DNA of 64,000 nucleotides from Atlanticothrix silvestris CENA357 (GCF_016056295.1 NZ_JAECZB010000002.1:32425-96424), one strand, 5' to 3'. Positions 44,869-54,881 are shown, counted from the stretch's first letter. Translations and numbers: made by a program. The notes: generated by a model from the sequence alone, not told the origin.

Positions 44869-47103
44869 CTAGCCCCTAGCCCCTATTTGAACATTACTCA
44901 CTTCATTAGCGACAATTCCAATTAAATTCAACTGGCTTAAAATTCCTGTTGCTTGAATTAGTTCAGCTTGACTTACCTGACCAATACGCCCCACCATGAT
45001 AATTCCATTACAAAGGGCTGCTAAAATTCTGGCATCTACTGTGCCTAAAATTGACGGAGCATCTATCAGTACGAGGTCATAAATTTGCTCAAAAAACTTG
45101 ATTAGTTCTGTCATTCGCTGAGAACTAAGCAGCTTGACGGTATCTTCTGGTGTCGGGCCAGCAGTCAAAATATCAATTGCAGGATGAATTGGCTGGATAT
45201 AATCTTGAGCATCGGTATTTGTCTCATCGACTAATAACAAAGATAATCCCCAGTCATTAGATAAATTTAGAGTTTTGTGCAGATGAGGATGCCTGAGATT
45301 GCCATCAATTAATAGTACCCGTCGATGCATGTGGGCAGCACTAGCTGCTAGCCCTAAAGCCAAGGTTGTCTTACCTTCCCCAGTTTGGGCTGAAGTCAAC
45401 ATCAAAGATTTGCAGGGAAAGGGATAATTTAATATTTGAATATTTTGGTAGACCATATCCAAGGTTTCGTGACAAGGCAACCAAGTGTTAGTTTCCACCA
45501 AAGAGGGAGCTAAGTTTCGCCGCCCGTTCATAGATAGACTAGGAAGGCGTTTCTTAGTATTATGTGGCGCTAGTTTTGGTATTAACCCCAGTAATCGCAG
45601 ATTCGTCAGCTGTTGTAATTCTTGTACAGAACCAATGGTGCGATTAAACATCCCCCAAGTTAAGGCTACTGCAACGCCTAACAGTGGCCCAATGACTAGT
45701 CCTCCAACTAAAAGCAATAATCTGTTGTCATTTGCAGAGGGTTGTAAATGCGGCTCTTCTAACACCTGCCAATCAAATCCTCCTTGAGCAATTTTTAATC
45801 CCAAAGATTGCTGCGTTTGTAGTAGTTGCTCAAGGGTTTTGCGATGATTTTCTACTTCTGGTAGTAGACGGTTATACTCTGCTATCAGGCTGGGATATTT
45901 GCTCAGTTCAGAACGGATTCGCTGTTCGGATTCTGCTAAACTTTTTTCATTGGCAATTAGACCTAAAGAAGCTGTCTGCAATTGAATTAACTCTTGGAGT
46001 AGTGGCGGGTCAACTCCTACTATCTGCTTTGTTGTCAGTGGTGATTCTATATTGCTACTGTTTTTAATAGTTTTATCACTTAGCGATCGCTCCACCTCGC
46101 GCCGTAATAACTTCAGTTGACTCTGGCGTTGCTGCTCTAATACTTCTATTTTTGGAGATTCGTCTGTATAGCGCAACCGTTCCTTAGCCAGAGCCAATTC
46201 AGTCTTTTGCACTTCATTCAATAGCGATTGATAACGAGGTGACTGACTTAAACTAGCAGAAATGGCTGCGTTTTGCGATGAGACCGCCATTTTTTGCTCT
46301 AGGCTAGAATAGCGAGCTTGTACGTCTTGCAACTGTGCGCGAGTATTTTGTAGTTGGTTTTGAATGTCAGCTAGAGATTCTAGTAAGATTTTACTTTGGA
46401 CTTCTGGATCTAGTAAATTATGTTTCTTGCGAAATTTTTCTAAATTTATTTCTGCTTGACTTAAGTCTTTTTTCACTTTAGGCAGGCGCGCATTAAAAAA
46501 AGCAAGCCCTTTCTTTAGACGCTCTTTTTGCTGTTCTATATTATATTCTTGATAAACTTTCTGTAGAGCTTGAAGTACTCTTTGGGCTTTAACTGGATCT
46601 GCGTCATTAAAAGAAATTTCAAATACTTGACTAGAAAACTGATTAACTTCTTTTCTATCTTCTAATTTAGTCACTTCTAGAGGTGGTTTTTTCCCATCCT
46701 CCGTTCTTCCTTTAATATTTTTCGACGTAATATTTGGATAATAAGGACGCAGCAAATCTACAGCTTGATTTATTAATTTAGAACTCAGCATTAGTTTCAT
46801 CTGAGCATTATAATCAACTCCTTGAAGATTGAAGTCTGTCAATCCACTATTTGTATCTTTCTCGATCTCGTTTGACTGTGGTTCTTCATATAAGTTAGAT
46901 TTTACCAGTATTTGCATGTAACTCTGGTAATCCGGTTTGTTATTAACAGCTAAAAGACTAGCAATTGACATGACCAAACAGGAAATACCCAAAATTAGAA
47001 AACGTTGGCGAATTAAAATTGTAGATAGTTTTTTAATGCCAGTCGCCCTTGTTGAAGAGTTAGTAACTAGTCGCTCTTGATTTAGATTCGTATTAGCCAC
47101 CAT
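44869..47103 (-). CDS. Wzc-like polysaccharide co-polymerase, no C-terminal Tyr cluster
   Basis: A 744-residue homolog of the protein at 38,998 with the same order: transmembrane helix (~32-52), Wzz-type domain, long periplasmic coiled coil (~190-420), second helix (~468-488), and a cytoplasmic P-loop domain with Walker A TGEGKTT, Walker A' RVLLIDGNLRHP and Walker B VLIDAPSILGTVDARI. It ends VSNVQIGARG without the tyrosine cluster, so autophosphorylation in the BY-kinase manner is not expected. The GNLRHPHLH form resembles the CpsD/CapB side. It may work with the other copy or be tied to a different polymer. Confidence 0.9.
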   Translation of the reverse strand: MVANTNLNQERLVTNSSTRATGIKKLSTILIRQRFLILGISCLVMSIASLLAVNNKPDYQSYMQILVKSNLYEEPQSNEIEKDTNSGLTDFNLQGVDYNAQMKLMLSSKLINQAVDLLRPYYPNITSKNIKGRTEDGKKPPLEVTKLEDRKEVNQFSSQVFEISFNDADPVKAQRVLQALQKVYQEYNIEQQKERLKKGLAFFNARLPKVKKDLSQAEINLEKFRKKHNLLDPEVQSKILLESLADIQNQLQNTRAQLQDVQARYSSLEQKMAVSSQNAAISASLSQSPRYQSLLNEVQKTELALAKERLRYTDESPKIEVLEQQRQSQLKLLRREVERSLSDKTIKNSSNIESPLTTKQIVGVDPPLLQELIQLQTASLGLIANEKSLAESEQRIRSELSKYPSLIAEYNRLLPEVENHRKTLEQLLQTQQSLGLKIAQGGFDWQVLEEPHLQPSANDNRLLLLVGGLVIGPLLGVAVALTWGMFNRTIGSVQELQQLTNLRLLGLIPKLAPHNTKKRLPSLSMNGRRNLAPSLVETNTWLPCHETLDMVYQNIQILNYPFPCKSLMLTSAQTGEGKTTLALGLAASAAHMHRRVLLIDGNLRHPHLHKTLNLSNDWGLSLLLVDETNTDAQDYIQPIHPAIDILTAGPTPEDTVKLLSSQRMTELIKFFEQIYDLVLIDAPSILGTVDARILAALCNGIIMVGRIGQVSQAELIQATGILSQLNLIGIVANEVSNVQIGARG

Positions 47104-47890
47104 TAAAACCCTCTAATATCGAAACAATATGAATGAAAGATTATGAGCAAATATTTGGAAGATGAATTCTTACAACCCTATAGACACAACAGCATACTAA
47201 ATGTTTCTCTATGCAGCCATAAAGATTTTTTACAAGGATTATTCAAGAAACAATTGATACATGTTGTCTTTGTTATCTGAATAAACTCTAGCAAATGATT
47301 GATGCTGTTATTTTAATTTTGAGTATGAAATAAATGATTGCCAACCCTTTCTGGTAATCTTTAACATATCCTTAATAGCCAAATAATGCTATTTTTTAGT
47401 TATTTTTATACAATTTTTTGTATTACTATGACAGTATTAAATTATGCTGCGATCGCAGAACTATTAACTTGATGCATTTTAAAAGAATAGTATATAAACA
47501 TACTCAAGTACAAATTATTAATCTTATCTAAAAACTGCTATTTTAAAACTCAATATTGGGTCTTACAAGGTAAATAGCAAATTGGCTCTTGCTAAGTTAC
47601 TTAATTAAAAAAATAACATATCAACAATTGCAGATTTTTTTAAACATTAAATAATTTAAGTAGCTTTGTATAAAAAAGGTATAGAAAAGAATGATTAAAT
47701 ATTTAAATTTTTGTAAAAAAACCCAGCAGTGGCAGTATTTTTTAATATCTACAGAAAGTAGATAATATTACATTTTTTAGTTTGTATTGGCTCTTCTAAA
47801 TGAAGATTTGATAAATTTATTTGATAATTTTCAGTTCCATAGTCACAGCGATCGCCACGTTAGGAGTGTCTGAGTTTTTTTATTCCCAGT
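47104..47890. other. Long AT-rich spacer
   Basis: About 790 bp without an ORF of note, RNA gene or clear repeat; HIP1 octamers at ~47,450 and ~47,850. The promoter of the Wzc-like gene (minus strand) should be at its left end. Confidence 0.45.
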
Positions 47891-48850
47891 TCAAACCCTG
47901 ACATTAGTTAACTCTATTTGCCGTCGTCTGGGAACCTCATAAGTCATGAAATCATAAGCCATATCTGTATTGGGAAAAATTGCACGAGCTTCCTGGAGGA
48001 GATCCTTTAACTCCAAAGTATTTCCGGGAGCATAGCGGGGACTGAAATGAGTCATAATTAATCGCTTTGCTTTAGCAATTAAAGCTGTTTGCGCTGCCAT
48101 CGTCGTTGTGGAATGTAAGCGCTGAAAAGCCAAATCTGCATCTTGATGGGCAAAAGTAGCTTCGTGAATTAAGACATCTGCATCCTGTGCCAGTTCGACT
48201 GCACCTTCACAGTAAACTGTATCTGTGCAATAAGCAATCTTGCGTCCAATTTCTGTAGGGCCACACAAATCTTTACCATTAATAACTCGTTCATCGGCAA
48301 GTGTTACTGTTTCACCACGCTTGAGTTGACCGTAAATACGACCAGCAGGAATTTGCAAAGCCTTGGCTTTTTCCACATCAAAGCGTCCTGCTCGGTCTTT
48401 TTCTGCTATACGATAACCAAAAGCTGGAATACGGTGATGCAAAAGACCACAGCTAACGGTGAACTCATTATCTTCATAAATTACACCGGGGCGGACAGCA
48501 TGAACTTTAACTGGATAAGAAAAATGTGTATGGGAGTAACGTAAGGCCGCTTGAATATATTCATTTAATCCAGGTGGGCCATATATATCAACTCGTTCCA
48601 CATTACCAGCCAAGCCGCAACTAGCAAGAAGTCCCATCAAGCCAAAAATATGGTCGCCGTGCATGTGGGTAATAAAAATTCGGGATAGTTGGCTACTTTT
48701 GAGGTCACTCCGTAGAATTTGATGCTGAGTACCTTCACCACAGTCGAGTAACCACAGTTCTGCCCGTTGAGGTAATCTTAAAGCAACGCTAGAAACATTG
48801 CGCGCTCTTGTGGGTACACCGGAACTAGTCCCTAAAAATGTTATCTGCAC
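47891..48850 (-). CDS. rnz: Ribonuclease Z (tRNA 3'-endonuclease)
   Basis: A 319-residue beta-lactamase-fold nuclease of normal length that trims tRNA 3' trailers. The metal site THMHGDHIFG is at 61-70 (His62, His64, Asp66, His67); further motifs are LLDCGEGTQHQ, YCTDTVYCEGAV, LIHEATFAHQDADLAF, and RLIMTHFSPRY. The exosite FGYRIAEKDRAGRFDVEKA is the long form's tRNA arm. It is essential where tRNA genes lack encoded CCA, as for both tRNAs seen in this window. Confidence 0.95.
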   Translation of the reverse strand: MQITFLGTSSGVPTRARNVSSVALRLPQRAELWLLDCGEGTQHQILRSDLKSSQLSRIFITHMHGDHIFGLMGLLASCGLAGNVERVDIYGPPGLNEYIQAALRYSHTHFSYPVKVHAVRPGVIYEDNEFTVSCGLLHHRIPAFGYRIAEKDRAGRFDVEKAKALQIPAGRIYGQLKRGETVTLADERVINGKDLCGPTEIGRKIAYCTDTVYCEGAVELAQDADVLIHEATFAHQDADLAFQRLHSTTTMAAQTALIAKAKRLIMTHFSPRYAPGNTLELKDLLQEARAIFPNTDMAYDFMTYEVPRRRQIELTNVRV

Positions 48851-49059
48851 AGCGTTTTTTAGCCTTACCTCTTGCTCAATTTGCCGCTTTGTCTTTTATT
48901 ATCATGCAATATTTTGGCGTACAAAGCTGGAAGCTAACACTACACTGAACCCGACAATTGGTTCAGGCTATTGCTTATGTATTCTAGATTGTCTGCCATT
49001 TATAAGCTAGTAGGGTTGATACTCCCAGGCGTAAACGCACCAAGATTCTTGTTTCAATA

Positions 49060-49659
49060 TTAAAAATTAATACGACGATAGATTTCTGTTAGGGGAATTT
49101 CTACGTTTAAACTGTGCAAAATGATTGCTCTTTCAATGTGATAGTGAACTTGCCATAGCCAACGATCATTACTATTACCATCAAGGTTGTGATACTGCTC
49201 AATGTAGGGTTCAGTTTGGCTCACAAGTAAATATTCACAAAAGCTGCCAATAGAGCGATATTTTCTGAACTTGTCGCCTCGGTCGTATGCTTCGGTAGAG
49301 GGCGATAAAACTTCAATAATGAGTAAAGGATTGAGAATTTCATCATTGCGAGTGCCATTGAATTCTGGTTTGCCATTAACAACCATCAAATCGGTATAAG
49401 TACCGCACTGATATTCAGGAATCCAAACTCGCAAGTCGCTGTTATACAGACGAAAATCGGTGTCTCTCAGCAAAAAACCCAAGTAAATTAATAAGTTGCT
49501 GGCGATCGCACTGTGGGCTTCTGATCCTCCCGACATAGTAATAATCTCTCCGTCCCGGTATTCATGGCGTTCTGGGTTAATTTCTTCCATAGCCCGATAC
49601 TCGTCTAATGTCAGGCGAGTTGTTATTACATCTGAGGAACTAGTATGAGCAAAGACCAC
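49060..49659 (-). CDS. Uma2/DUF820-family putative restriction-endonuclease-like protein
   Basis: A 199-residue member of the Uma2 family, PD-(D/E)XK nuclease fold, very common in Nostocales. Motifs are TTRLTLDEYRAMEEINPERHEYRDGEIITMSGGSEAHSAI split over the N-terminus, LRVWIPEYQCGTYTDLMVV (catalytic Asp), LIIEVLSPSTEAYDRGDKF (E-x-L) and KYRSIGSFCEYLLVSQ (Lys and Glu). No cellular role is proven. I prefer a GTG start at 49659 (VVFAHTSSS), 6 bases after AGAGGT; the frame stays open up to an ATG at 49722. Confidence 0.85.
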   Translation of the reverse strand: MVFAHTSSSDVITTRLTLDEYRAMEEINPERHEYRDGEIITMSGGSEAHSAIASNLLIYLGFLLRDTDFRLYNSDLRVWIPEYQCGTYTDLMVVNGKPEFNGTRNDEILNPLLIIEVLSPSTEAYDRGDKFRKYRSIGSFCEYLLVSQTEPYIEQYHNLDGNSNDRWLWQVHYHIERAIILHSLNVEIPLTEIYRRINF

Positions 49660-50011
49660 AATCAGACCTCTTAAATAATTAGCTTTAAAACTATTATCAG
49701 CAACGGGAGGAAGAATTAGCAATTTAATGAGATCGCAACATCACAAGTGCGATCGCACCATGAGCAATTCCTAGAAGCAAACGATGCTTTCATAACATAT
49801 CTATGAGCCATAGCGTTATCAGTCTACGCGGTAAGCGCAATATCTCAGTATTGAAATAATTATTCTGTAAAACGGGAAACCTATTGTTATGCCAGTTAAC
49901 AGTTATCAGTTATCAGTTATCAGTCAAAAGATATTTGATAACTGCTTTCAATCCCCCACCATAAGCCTTGATAACTGTTCACTGGTTTAAATGTAAGTTT
50001 CAAATAGGAAA

Positions 50012-50623
50012 ATGCTCAAAAAATCTCTGCTTAAGTTTTTGATTTTGCCCTTGTCTCTAGTTCCCTGTTTGTGCGTGGGAATGCTGTTTGATTCCAAGGC
50101 TCATGCTTTACCAGGACAAAGTACAGAAGAAGTAACTACTTGGATGAAGGCACATCCCACATTACGCCCTCGTAGTGGGGAGCAATTGTATGTGCAAAAG
50201 AGTGATACAGCTGCCCAGCGATTTACATTTCAAGCGTCGGTGTTGCCCCCTGGTAAAGTAGCCTTTAGCAAAGACCGGGGTAGAATTCGCACTGAGCGTC
50301 TGGCTATGTATGATGCCATTAATGGCATGTCATTTCAGCGCCTCCAGGAATCCTTACGGGTGATTTATGGCTTAAATATCTATCAAGACTTTAATCGCGC
50401 TCAGGTACTGTATGAATATCCTAACCAGAGTGCTGTTAACTCTGCTCGTCATGCCAAAACTCCCATTCGGGAAGCTTTACGGGGAGAATTGCGTGTAGGC
50501 GATCGCTATGCCTATTGGATGGAAATTGCCCAGCCTAAAACAGGCAAAGCTTTTACTGGTCAGATGACGGTTTTACTCAAAACTGATTTAGATAAGTTAG
50601 AAGCTGAATTACGAACTCGTTAA
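50012..50623 (+). CDS. Exported protein of unknown function
   Basis: A 203-residue protein I do not recognise as a named family. It has a clear signal peptide (MLKKSLLKFLILPLSLVPCL and on to DSKAHA). The mature part starts LPGQSTEEVTTWMKAHPTLRP, has no Cys after the signal and ends in a basic tail. Similar small secreted proteins occur in cyanobacteria. A hairpin at 50,649-50,681 probably ends its transcript. Confidence 0.75.
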   Translation: MLKKSLLKFLILPLSLVPCLCVGMLFDSKAHALPGQSTEEVTTWMKAHPTLRPRSGEQLYVQKSDTAAQRFTFQASVLPPGKVAFSKDRGRIRTERLAMYDAINGMSFQRLQESLRVIYGLNIYQDFNRAQVLYEYPNQSAVNSARHAKTPIREALRGELRVGDRYAYWMEIAQPKTGKAFTGQMTVLLKTDLDKLEAELRTR

Positions 50624-50648
50624 TTAAACTAGTGTGTTTTATAACCAG

Positions 50649-50681
50649 GGAAGGATGAAATTTTTAATTTTTTATCCTTCC
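50649..50681 (+). terminator. Hairpin terminator after exported protein gene
   Basis: GGAAGGAT pairs with ATCCTTCC around an AT-rich loop 26 bp past the stop. The stem is good but T-run is short. Confidence 0.55.
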
Positions 50682-50800
50682 TACTTTCAGCAAAAAAGAC
50701 TCAGCAGTGAATAAAGACAAAAGGGTGATATTCCAGATAGTATGAGATAGCGGGTAACTAAATATACTTCTTGCGCTAAAATTGACGCTAAGCTGAATAA

Positions 50801-51169
50801 ATGAATTACGAAACAGCTCACAAACTCCTCATTGCCCAGACATTAACAACTGAGGAAAACCCAGATGCCCTGTTAATGCGTATGAAGCAGGGAAAACCAC
50901 CAATACCCGGTCAGATCACCTCAATTTTATTAGCGCTCAAAGTGGTGTTTGAAGGTCTCAAAGAAGACTCTAGTCTCAACAGAGAATTAGCTTTTGCCCT
51001 TTATCAGTTAGGTGTTAAAGCCCAGCAGATATTTGTCGCAGGGCGCAAAGCAGGAGTTGATTGGCCGCCACTGCTAAAGGAAGATTTGCTGAGAATTTCT
51101 TTAGCGACTGAAAGTATTTTTTCTGGTGTATGGCAAACCCCACCTTCTGGGGTATTTGGCAAGTTTTGA
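50801..51169 (+). CDS. Conserved cyanobacterial protein of unknown function
   Basis: A 122-residue helical protein. It starts MNYETAHKLLIAQTLT and has VFEGLKEDSSLNRELAFALYQLGVKAQQ followed by DWPPLLKEDLLRISLATESIFSG. Homologs in cyanobacterial genomes are sometimes labelled dethiobiotin synthetase, but it has no P-loop and the length is wrong, so that label should not be used. Function unknown. Confidence 0.78.
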   Translation: MNYETAHKLLIAQTLTTEENPDALLMRMKQGKPPIPGQITSILLALKVVFEGLKEDSSLNRELAFALYQLGVKAQQIFVAGRKAGVDWPPLLKEDLLRISLATESIFSGVWQTPPSGVFGKF

Positions 51170-51320
51170 ACTACCTTCTTTTTAAGTACAGGGTGAACCT
51201 TCTTGCTATTTAAGCTATTACGCTTTTAAATTACACAATCACTTCCTAAGTTTGTTGATTGCTGACCGTTAACAGTCAACAGTCCATACGAAAAAATGTG
51301 CAACTTAGATGCGTGACAGC

Positions 51321-51977
51321 TTACCAAATAAATGGAATCAAGCGGGCGCTAGATTTTTGATATTCGGCATAATCTGTGTATTTTGCAGAGGCATATTGTT
51401 CTTTTTGAGACATGCGTTGTAGATAGAAAAGCAAGATTGCTCCTGGTACTAAATAAGCCCACGGTGAACCAGCTACCACGCTAAAACTTAGGTAACGCAG
51501 CAAATCGCCAAAGTAATTAATGTTGCGCGAGAAGCGCCAAATATTATCACGAACTAACCCCGCACCGAACTGCTTAGCGGTTAACTTTTGTACATCAGCA
51601 CTAGCATTGATCAGACTGCCGAAGATGTACAGTATCAATGCTACAGATGCCGTTATCATCGATAAAGGGACAGGATTTGTAAACGCTAAATATCCTGGTA
51701 AGACATAAAAAACTCCGACATACAAAAGTGTAAAGATGAATGCCAAAGCTCCTAAAGGCTCATTAAATAATTCTCGTCGCTGGGGATAAAACCATTGTTC
51801 AATCAGCCACCAGAGACAATAACTACCGTGCAAACAAACATAAATTAGTTGTCGCCAATCTTGAATACCAAAGACGATTGCAAAAATTACAAACCAAACA
51901 AGTGGGAGTACTTTTGCTATGTTAATCGCTGTGAGTGCTGTAATTCCAGCTTTTTCAGATTTAGCAGTATCTTGCAT
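51321..51977 (-). CDS. DUF1295/steroid-reductase-like membrane protein
   Basis: A 218-residue membrane protein with about five to six helices. The C-terminal third has RDNIWRFSRNINYFGDLLRYLSF and QRMSQKEQ..SAKYTDYAEYQKSSARLIPF, the pattern of the DUF1295/isoprenylcysteine methyltransferase-like (PEMT) fold, in which this region binds the cofactor. Substrate unknown. It is 34 bp downstream of the short-chain dehydrogenase gene on the same strand and probably transcribed with it. Confidence 0.8.
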   Translation of the reverse strand: MQDTAKSEKAGITALTAINIAKVLPLVWFVIFAIVFGIQDWRQLIYVCLHGSYCLWWLIEQWFYPQRRELFNEPLGALAFIFTLLYVGVFYVLPGYLAFTNPVPLSMITASVALILYIFGSLINASADVQKLTAKQFGAGLVRDNIWRFSRNINYFGDLLRYLSFSVVAGSPWAYLVPGAILLFYLQRMSQKEQYASAKYTDYAEYQKSSARLIPFIW

Positions 51978-52011
51978 AGGTTTATTGACTTAATTCTTAG
52001 ATGCATTACTT

Positions 52012-52785
52012 TTATGTTCGCCGATTAACCAGAGTGGCGCTAGCTTGATCAACAGGCATAAGTATTACTTCATTGATATTGACATGAGGCGATCGCGTGA
52101 CGCAGAAAAATATCACATCAGCCACATCATCAGGTGTCAGCGGAGTAACTCCCTGGTAAACCTTGTCAGCACGTTCACTATCACCGTGAAAACGCACATC
52201 ACTAAATTCTGTTTCCACCATACCAGGATCAACAGATGTCACACGTATAGGAGTTCCTAACAAATCTTGTTTTAAGCCTTCAGAAATTGCCTTGACAGCG
52301 GCTTTCGTAGCACAATAGACATTGCCACCAGGATAAGTTTGATGTCCAGCGATTGAACCTAAGTTTACTATATGGCCTCGACCACGGCTCACCATGCCGG
52401 GAACAACATAGCGGGTGAGGTAAAGTAAACCCTTAATATTGGTATCAATCATTTCTTCCCAGTTTTGAAAGTCGCCTTCATGCAACTTGTCTAAACCGCG
52501 ACTGAGACCAGCATTATTAATGAGAATGTCAATCTTAGACCAAGCAGAAGGAAGATTAGAGATTGCAAATTCAACAGCGATGCGATCGCGTACATCTAAC
52601 TGCAACAAATGAATTTCAACACTAAACTCTTTACTGAGGGTATTTGCTAGCTGCTGTAAACGTTCCAGCCGTCGTGCTGCTAAAATTAATTTTGCTCCTT
52701 CACGAGCAAATATTTTGGCACAGGCATTACCAATACCACTACTTGCACCAGTAATTAAAATTATTTGATTTTTTAGGGAAATCAT
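52012..52785 (-). CDS. Short-chain dehydrogenase/reductase
   Basis: A 257-residue classical SDR close to the YdfG/serine 3-dehydrogenase group. Motifs are ILITGASSGIGNACA (cofactor), LDVRDR, NNAGLS, the catalytic Ser in NLGSIAGHQ and the Y-x-x-x-K site YCATKAA. The Arg-rich AARRLERLQQLA indicates NADP(H) preference. Likely substrates are small hydroxy acids or aldehydes. It is directly followed by the DUF1295 gene. Confidence 0.9.
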   Translation of the reverse strand: MISLKNQIILITGASSGIGNACAKIFAREGAKLILAARRLERLQQLANTLSKEFSVEIHLLQLDVRDRIAVEFAISNLPSAWSKIDILINNAGLSRGLDKLHEGDFQNWEEMIDTNIKGLLYLTRYVVPGMVSRGRGHIVNLGSIAGHQTYPGGNVYCATKAAVKAISEGLKQDLLGTPIRVTSVDPGMVETEFSDVRFHGDSERADKVYQGVTPLTPDDVADVIFFCVTRSPHVNINEVILMPVDQASATLVNRRT

Positions 52786-53172
52786 TATTAGTCAAGAGTT
52801 AACTGTCAAAAGTTAATTGTCCAACAATTTGGAAAGCTTCGGTCTGGTGCAGTAGTCTGTCAAGAAATAATTGACGAATACATTTGCTGTAGAGACGGCG
52901 ATTTATCGCGTCTCTCTAAGAGGATATTTGAAAGGTATTATTGCTAACATCAAAATCTTAACAACCTAACCCCCCAAGTCCCCTTCCCTACGTTCGCGCA
53001 GCGTGTCAAAGACAGAGAATGAGAGTTTCAAAGCCTCTACCCGAAACGGAGAAAGGAATGGAAGCGGGGTTTTTGGTATACGTTTTGACTTTTCAAATAA
53101 CCTCTAACTAAATAATCCTCCAAATTGAATTTGGAGGAATATGTCAATCTTGTTGGCGATATTTTAGGATGC
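52786..53172. repeat. Spacer with dispersed repeat copy and a repeat-derived frame
   Basis: Includes the 52,888-52,915 copy of the TGTAGAGACGGCGATTTATC repeat and an AACCCCCCAAGTCCCC / GTTCGCGCAGCGTGTC segment typical of Nostoc intergenic repeats (52,970-53,010). No gene seen. Confidence 0.6.
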
Positions 53173-53871
53173 TTAACGCCCAACTGTATTTGCTGATTGA
53201 TTAAATAGCAACTCCCGTGACTTTTCAATATCCAGCGTCTGATTTTTGAAGGCTTCTGCTTTCTCGTAGGCACGAATTGTGGCTGGACGCGCCTGAATTG
53301 TTTCAAACCAGCGCTTCAGGTGAGGAAAATCTTCTAATTTCTGATTTTGACTCTTATATGGCACAATCCAGGGATAAGCGGCAATATCAGCAATGGAATA
53401 ATCGCCAGCGACAAATTCTTTATCTGCTAATCGCTGATTTAAGACTGCATATAAACGCCCTGTTTCATTTACGTAGCGATTAATCGCATATTCAATTTTT
53501 TCGGGAGCATAGTTATTAAAATGATGGTTCTGTCCTGCCATTGGCCCCAAACCACCCATTTGCCAAAATAACCACTGAAGGACTTCAACGCGATCGCGGA
53601 CATTTTGAGCAATCAATTTTCCAGTTTTTTCTGCCAAATACAATAAGATTGCACCAGACTCAAAGACAGAAATTGGCGCACCTTTATCTATTGGTTCCTG
53701 GTCAACAATTGCCGGGATCCGATTATTAGGAGAAATCTTGAGAAATTCCGGTTTAAATTGCTCTCCAGCCCCAATATTTACAGGAATAATTGTGTAAGGT
53801 AGTCCAACTTCTTCCAAAAACATCGTAATTTTATGACCGTTGGGAGTTGTCCAATAGTAAAGTTCAATCAT
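53173..53871 (-). CDS. Glutathione S-transferase (YghU/YfcG disulfide-reductase type)
   Basis: A 232-residue GST. The thioredoxin-like half begins LYYWTTPNGHKITMFLEEVG, where the TTPN-H replaces the catalytic Ser/Cys as in YfcG/Nu-class GSTs that act as GSH-dependent disulfide-bond reductases. ISPNNRIPAIVD is the cis-Pro loop and FESGAILLYLAEK the GSH gamma-Glu site. The helical half has YAVLNQRLADKEFVAGDYSIADIAAYPW. Role: peroxide or disulfide detoxification. The start is followed upstream by TTAGTTG heptamers. Confidence 0.9.
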   Translation of the reverse strand: MIELYYWTTPNGHKITMFLEEVGLPYTIIPVNIGAGEQFKPEFLKISPNNRIPAIVDQEPIDKGAPISVFESGAILLYLAEKTGKLIAQNVRDRVEVLQWLFWQMGGLGPMAGQNHHFNNYAPEKIEYAINRYVNETGRLYAVLNQRLADKEFVAGDYSIADIAAYPWIVPYKSQNQKLEDFPHLKRWFETIQARPATIRAYEKAEAFKNQTLDIEKSRELLFNQSANTVGR

Positions 53872-54478
53872 CGGTTGTTAGTTGTTAGTTGTTAGTTGTT
53901 AGTTGTTTTTGATCTGGTTTGATACCGATCGCAGCGAAAACTCTATGATGTACCTCAAGCATAGGTGTAGGATATTTTGCTTGCAGTAATGCTGCTAATT
54001 CTTGGTCAAATATAGTGAGTCATTTTTGCTTTTTCCTTAAAATGTTAGGAATGGGCATGGGGCATTGGGAAGAAGGGGTAAGGGGAAGGGTTAAAGGGTT
54101 TGTCTCTTCATCCTTTACCCAGCCCGCAGGGCTATTTTCCCTTTACCCTTTACCCAAGATTGTTTATTCCTCATCCTTTACCCTTTAACCCCTTCAGGGT
54201 GACGCTCCTGCGTCGCTCTAAGCGTTCGCGTTAGCGTCTCGTAGAGAAGCTATGCCGCAGGCTTTACGCTGCGAAGATCGCCAGTCGCTCATGGGGAGCC
54301 ACTGCGGTGGACGGGTTCCCCCCGCAACGGACTGGTTCCCCAAGACCCACAAGGGGTGCGGCAGTCGCTCTTGGGGGTTTCCCCCAAGACCGCGCTGCCT
54401 TACCGCGCTGGCTCACCTTTTCCCCCCTCTTCTTGCTTCCCCTGCCTCCCTTCCTTCCCCACTCACCACTCCAGCCCA
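53872..54478. repeat. Repeat-dense spacer
   Basis: Starts with five GTTAGTT heptamers (53,878-53,905), then GGGCATGGGGCATTGGG (54,054-54,071), several imperfect CCCTTTACCC copies (54,110-54,190), and a GC-rich block of short repeats at 54,190-54,400 including GCGTTCGCGTTAGCGTCTCG and TAGAGAAGCTATGCC, and GGTTCCCC units. No gene; the several open frames across 54,250-54,560 are products of these repeats. Confidence 0.82.
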
Positions 54479-54802
54479 TTAAATATGCTGTGCTAAGGTC
54501 TTGTTCAAGCTGGTTTTGGGAACTGCCCCTACAACAGTATCAACTTGCCGACCTCCTTTAAATACCATTAAGGTAGGAATGCTACGAATTCCGTAATGAC
54601 TAGCAACAGTGGGATTTTGATCTGTATTCAGTTTCACCACTTTTACTTGTCCTTCGTATTCGCCAGCCACTTCATCGACAACCGGAGCCACCATTCGACA
54701 AGGGCCACACCAAGGAGCCCAAAAGTCTACTAAAACGGGGATTGCACTTTCTAGTACTTCTTGCTTAAAAGTAGCTTCTGTAACATTTGTAATGGATGAC
54801 AT
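54479..54802 (-). CDS. trxA2: Thioredoxin (TrxA2 type)
   Basis: A 107-residue thioredoxin with the active site [10 protein letters not shown], the buried Asp and the cis-Pro in [10 protein letters not shown]. It reduces disulfides in target proteins. It is divergent from the ArsR-type gene at 54,882, with a 23-bp palindrome in between, the arrangement of trxA2-rexT in Anabaena, where RexT represses the thioredoxin gene and is released by oxidation. Gene name is by synteny and motif match. Confidence 0.93.
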   Translation of the reverse strand: MSSITNVTEATFKQEVLESAIPVLVDFWAPWCGPCRMVAPVVDEVAGEYEGQVKVVKLNTDQNPTVASHYGIRSIPTLMVFKGGRQVDTVVGAVPKTSLNKTLAQHI

Positions 54803-54824
54803 AACTGCCCTCCTGATTAATTCG

Positions 54825-54847
54825 TTTATTCGATATTATCGAATAAA
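54825..54847. promoter_or_regulatory. Palindromic operator between trxA2 and rexT
   Basis: TTTATTCGATA-T-TATCGAATAAA is a perfect inverted repeat with 11-bp arms and one central base. It is 23 bp from the trxA2 start and 35 bp from the rexT start. It fits an ArsR-family dimer site that would control both genes. It overlaps the likely promoters. Confidence 0.85.
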
Positions 54848-54881
54848 TAAAATATACGCGATTTTAAGCGATAATGCAACT

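Noticed and set aside
50801..51169. Dethiobiotin synthetase label
   Set aside because: No P-loop and only 122 residues; the label circulates for homologs but is not supported.
53037..53306. An 89-codon minus-strand frame overlapping the GST gene
   Set aside because: Out-of-frame shadow of the GST 3' end plus spacer; no homology.
54252..54561. Overlapping frames on both strands in a GC-rich block
   Set aside because: They are made of short intergenic repeats and run into the thioredoxin gene antisense.
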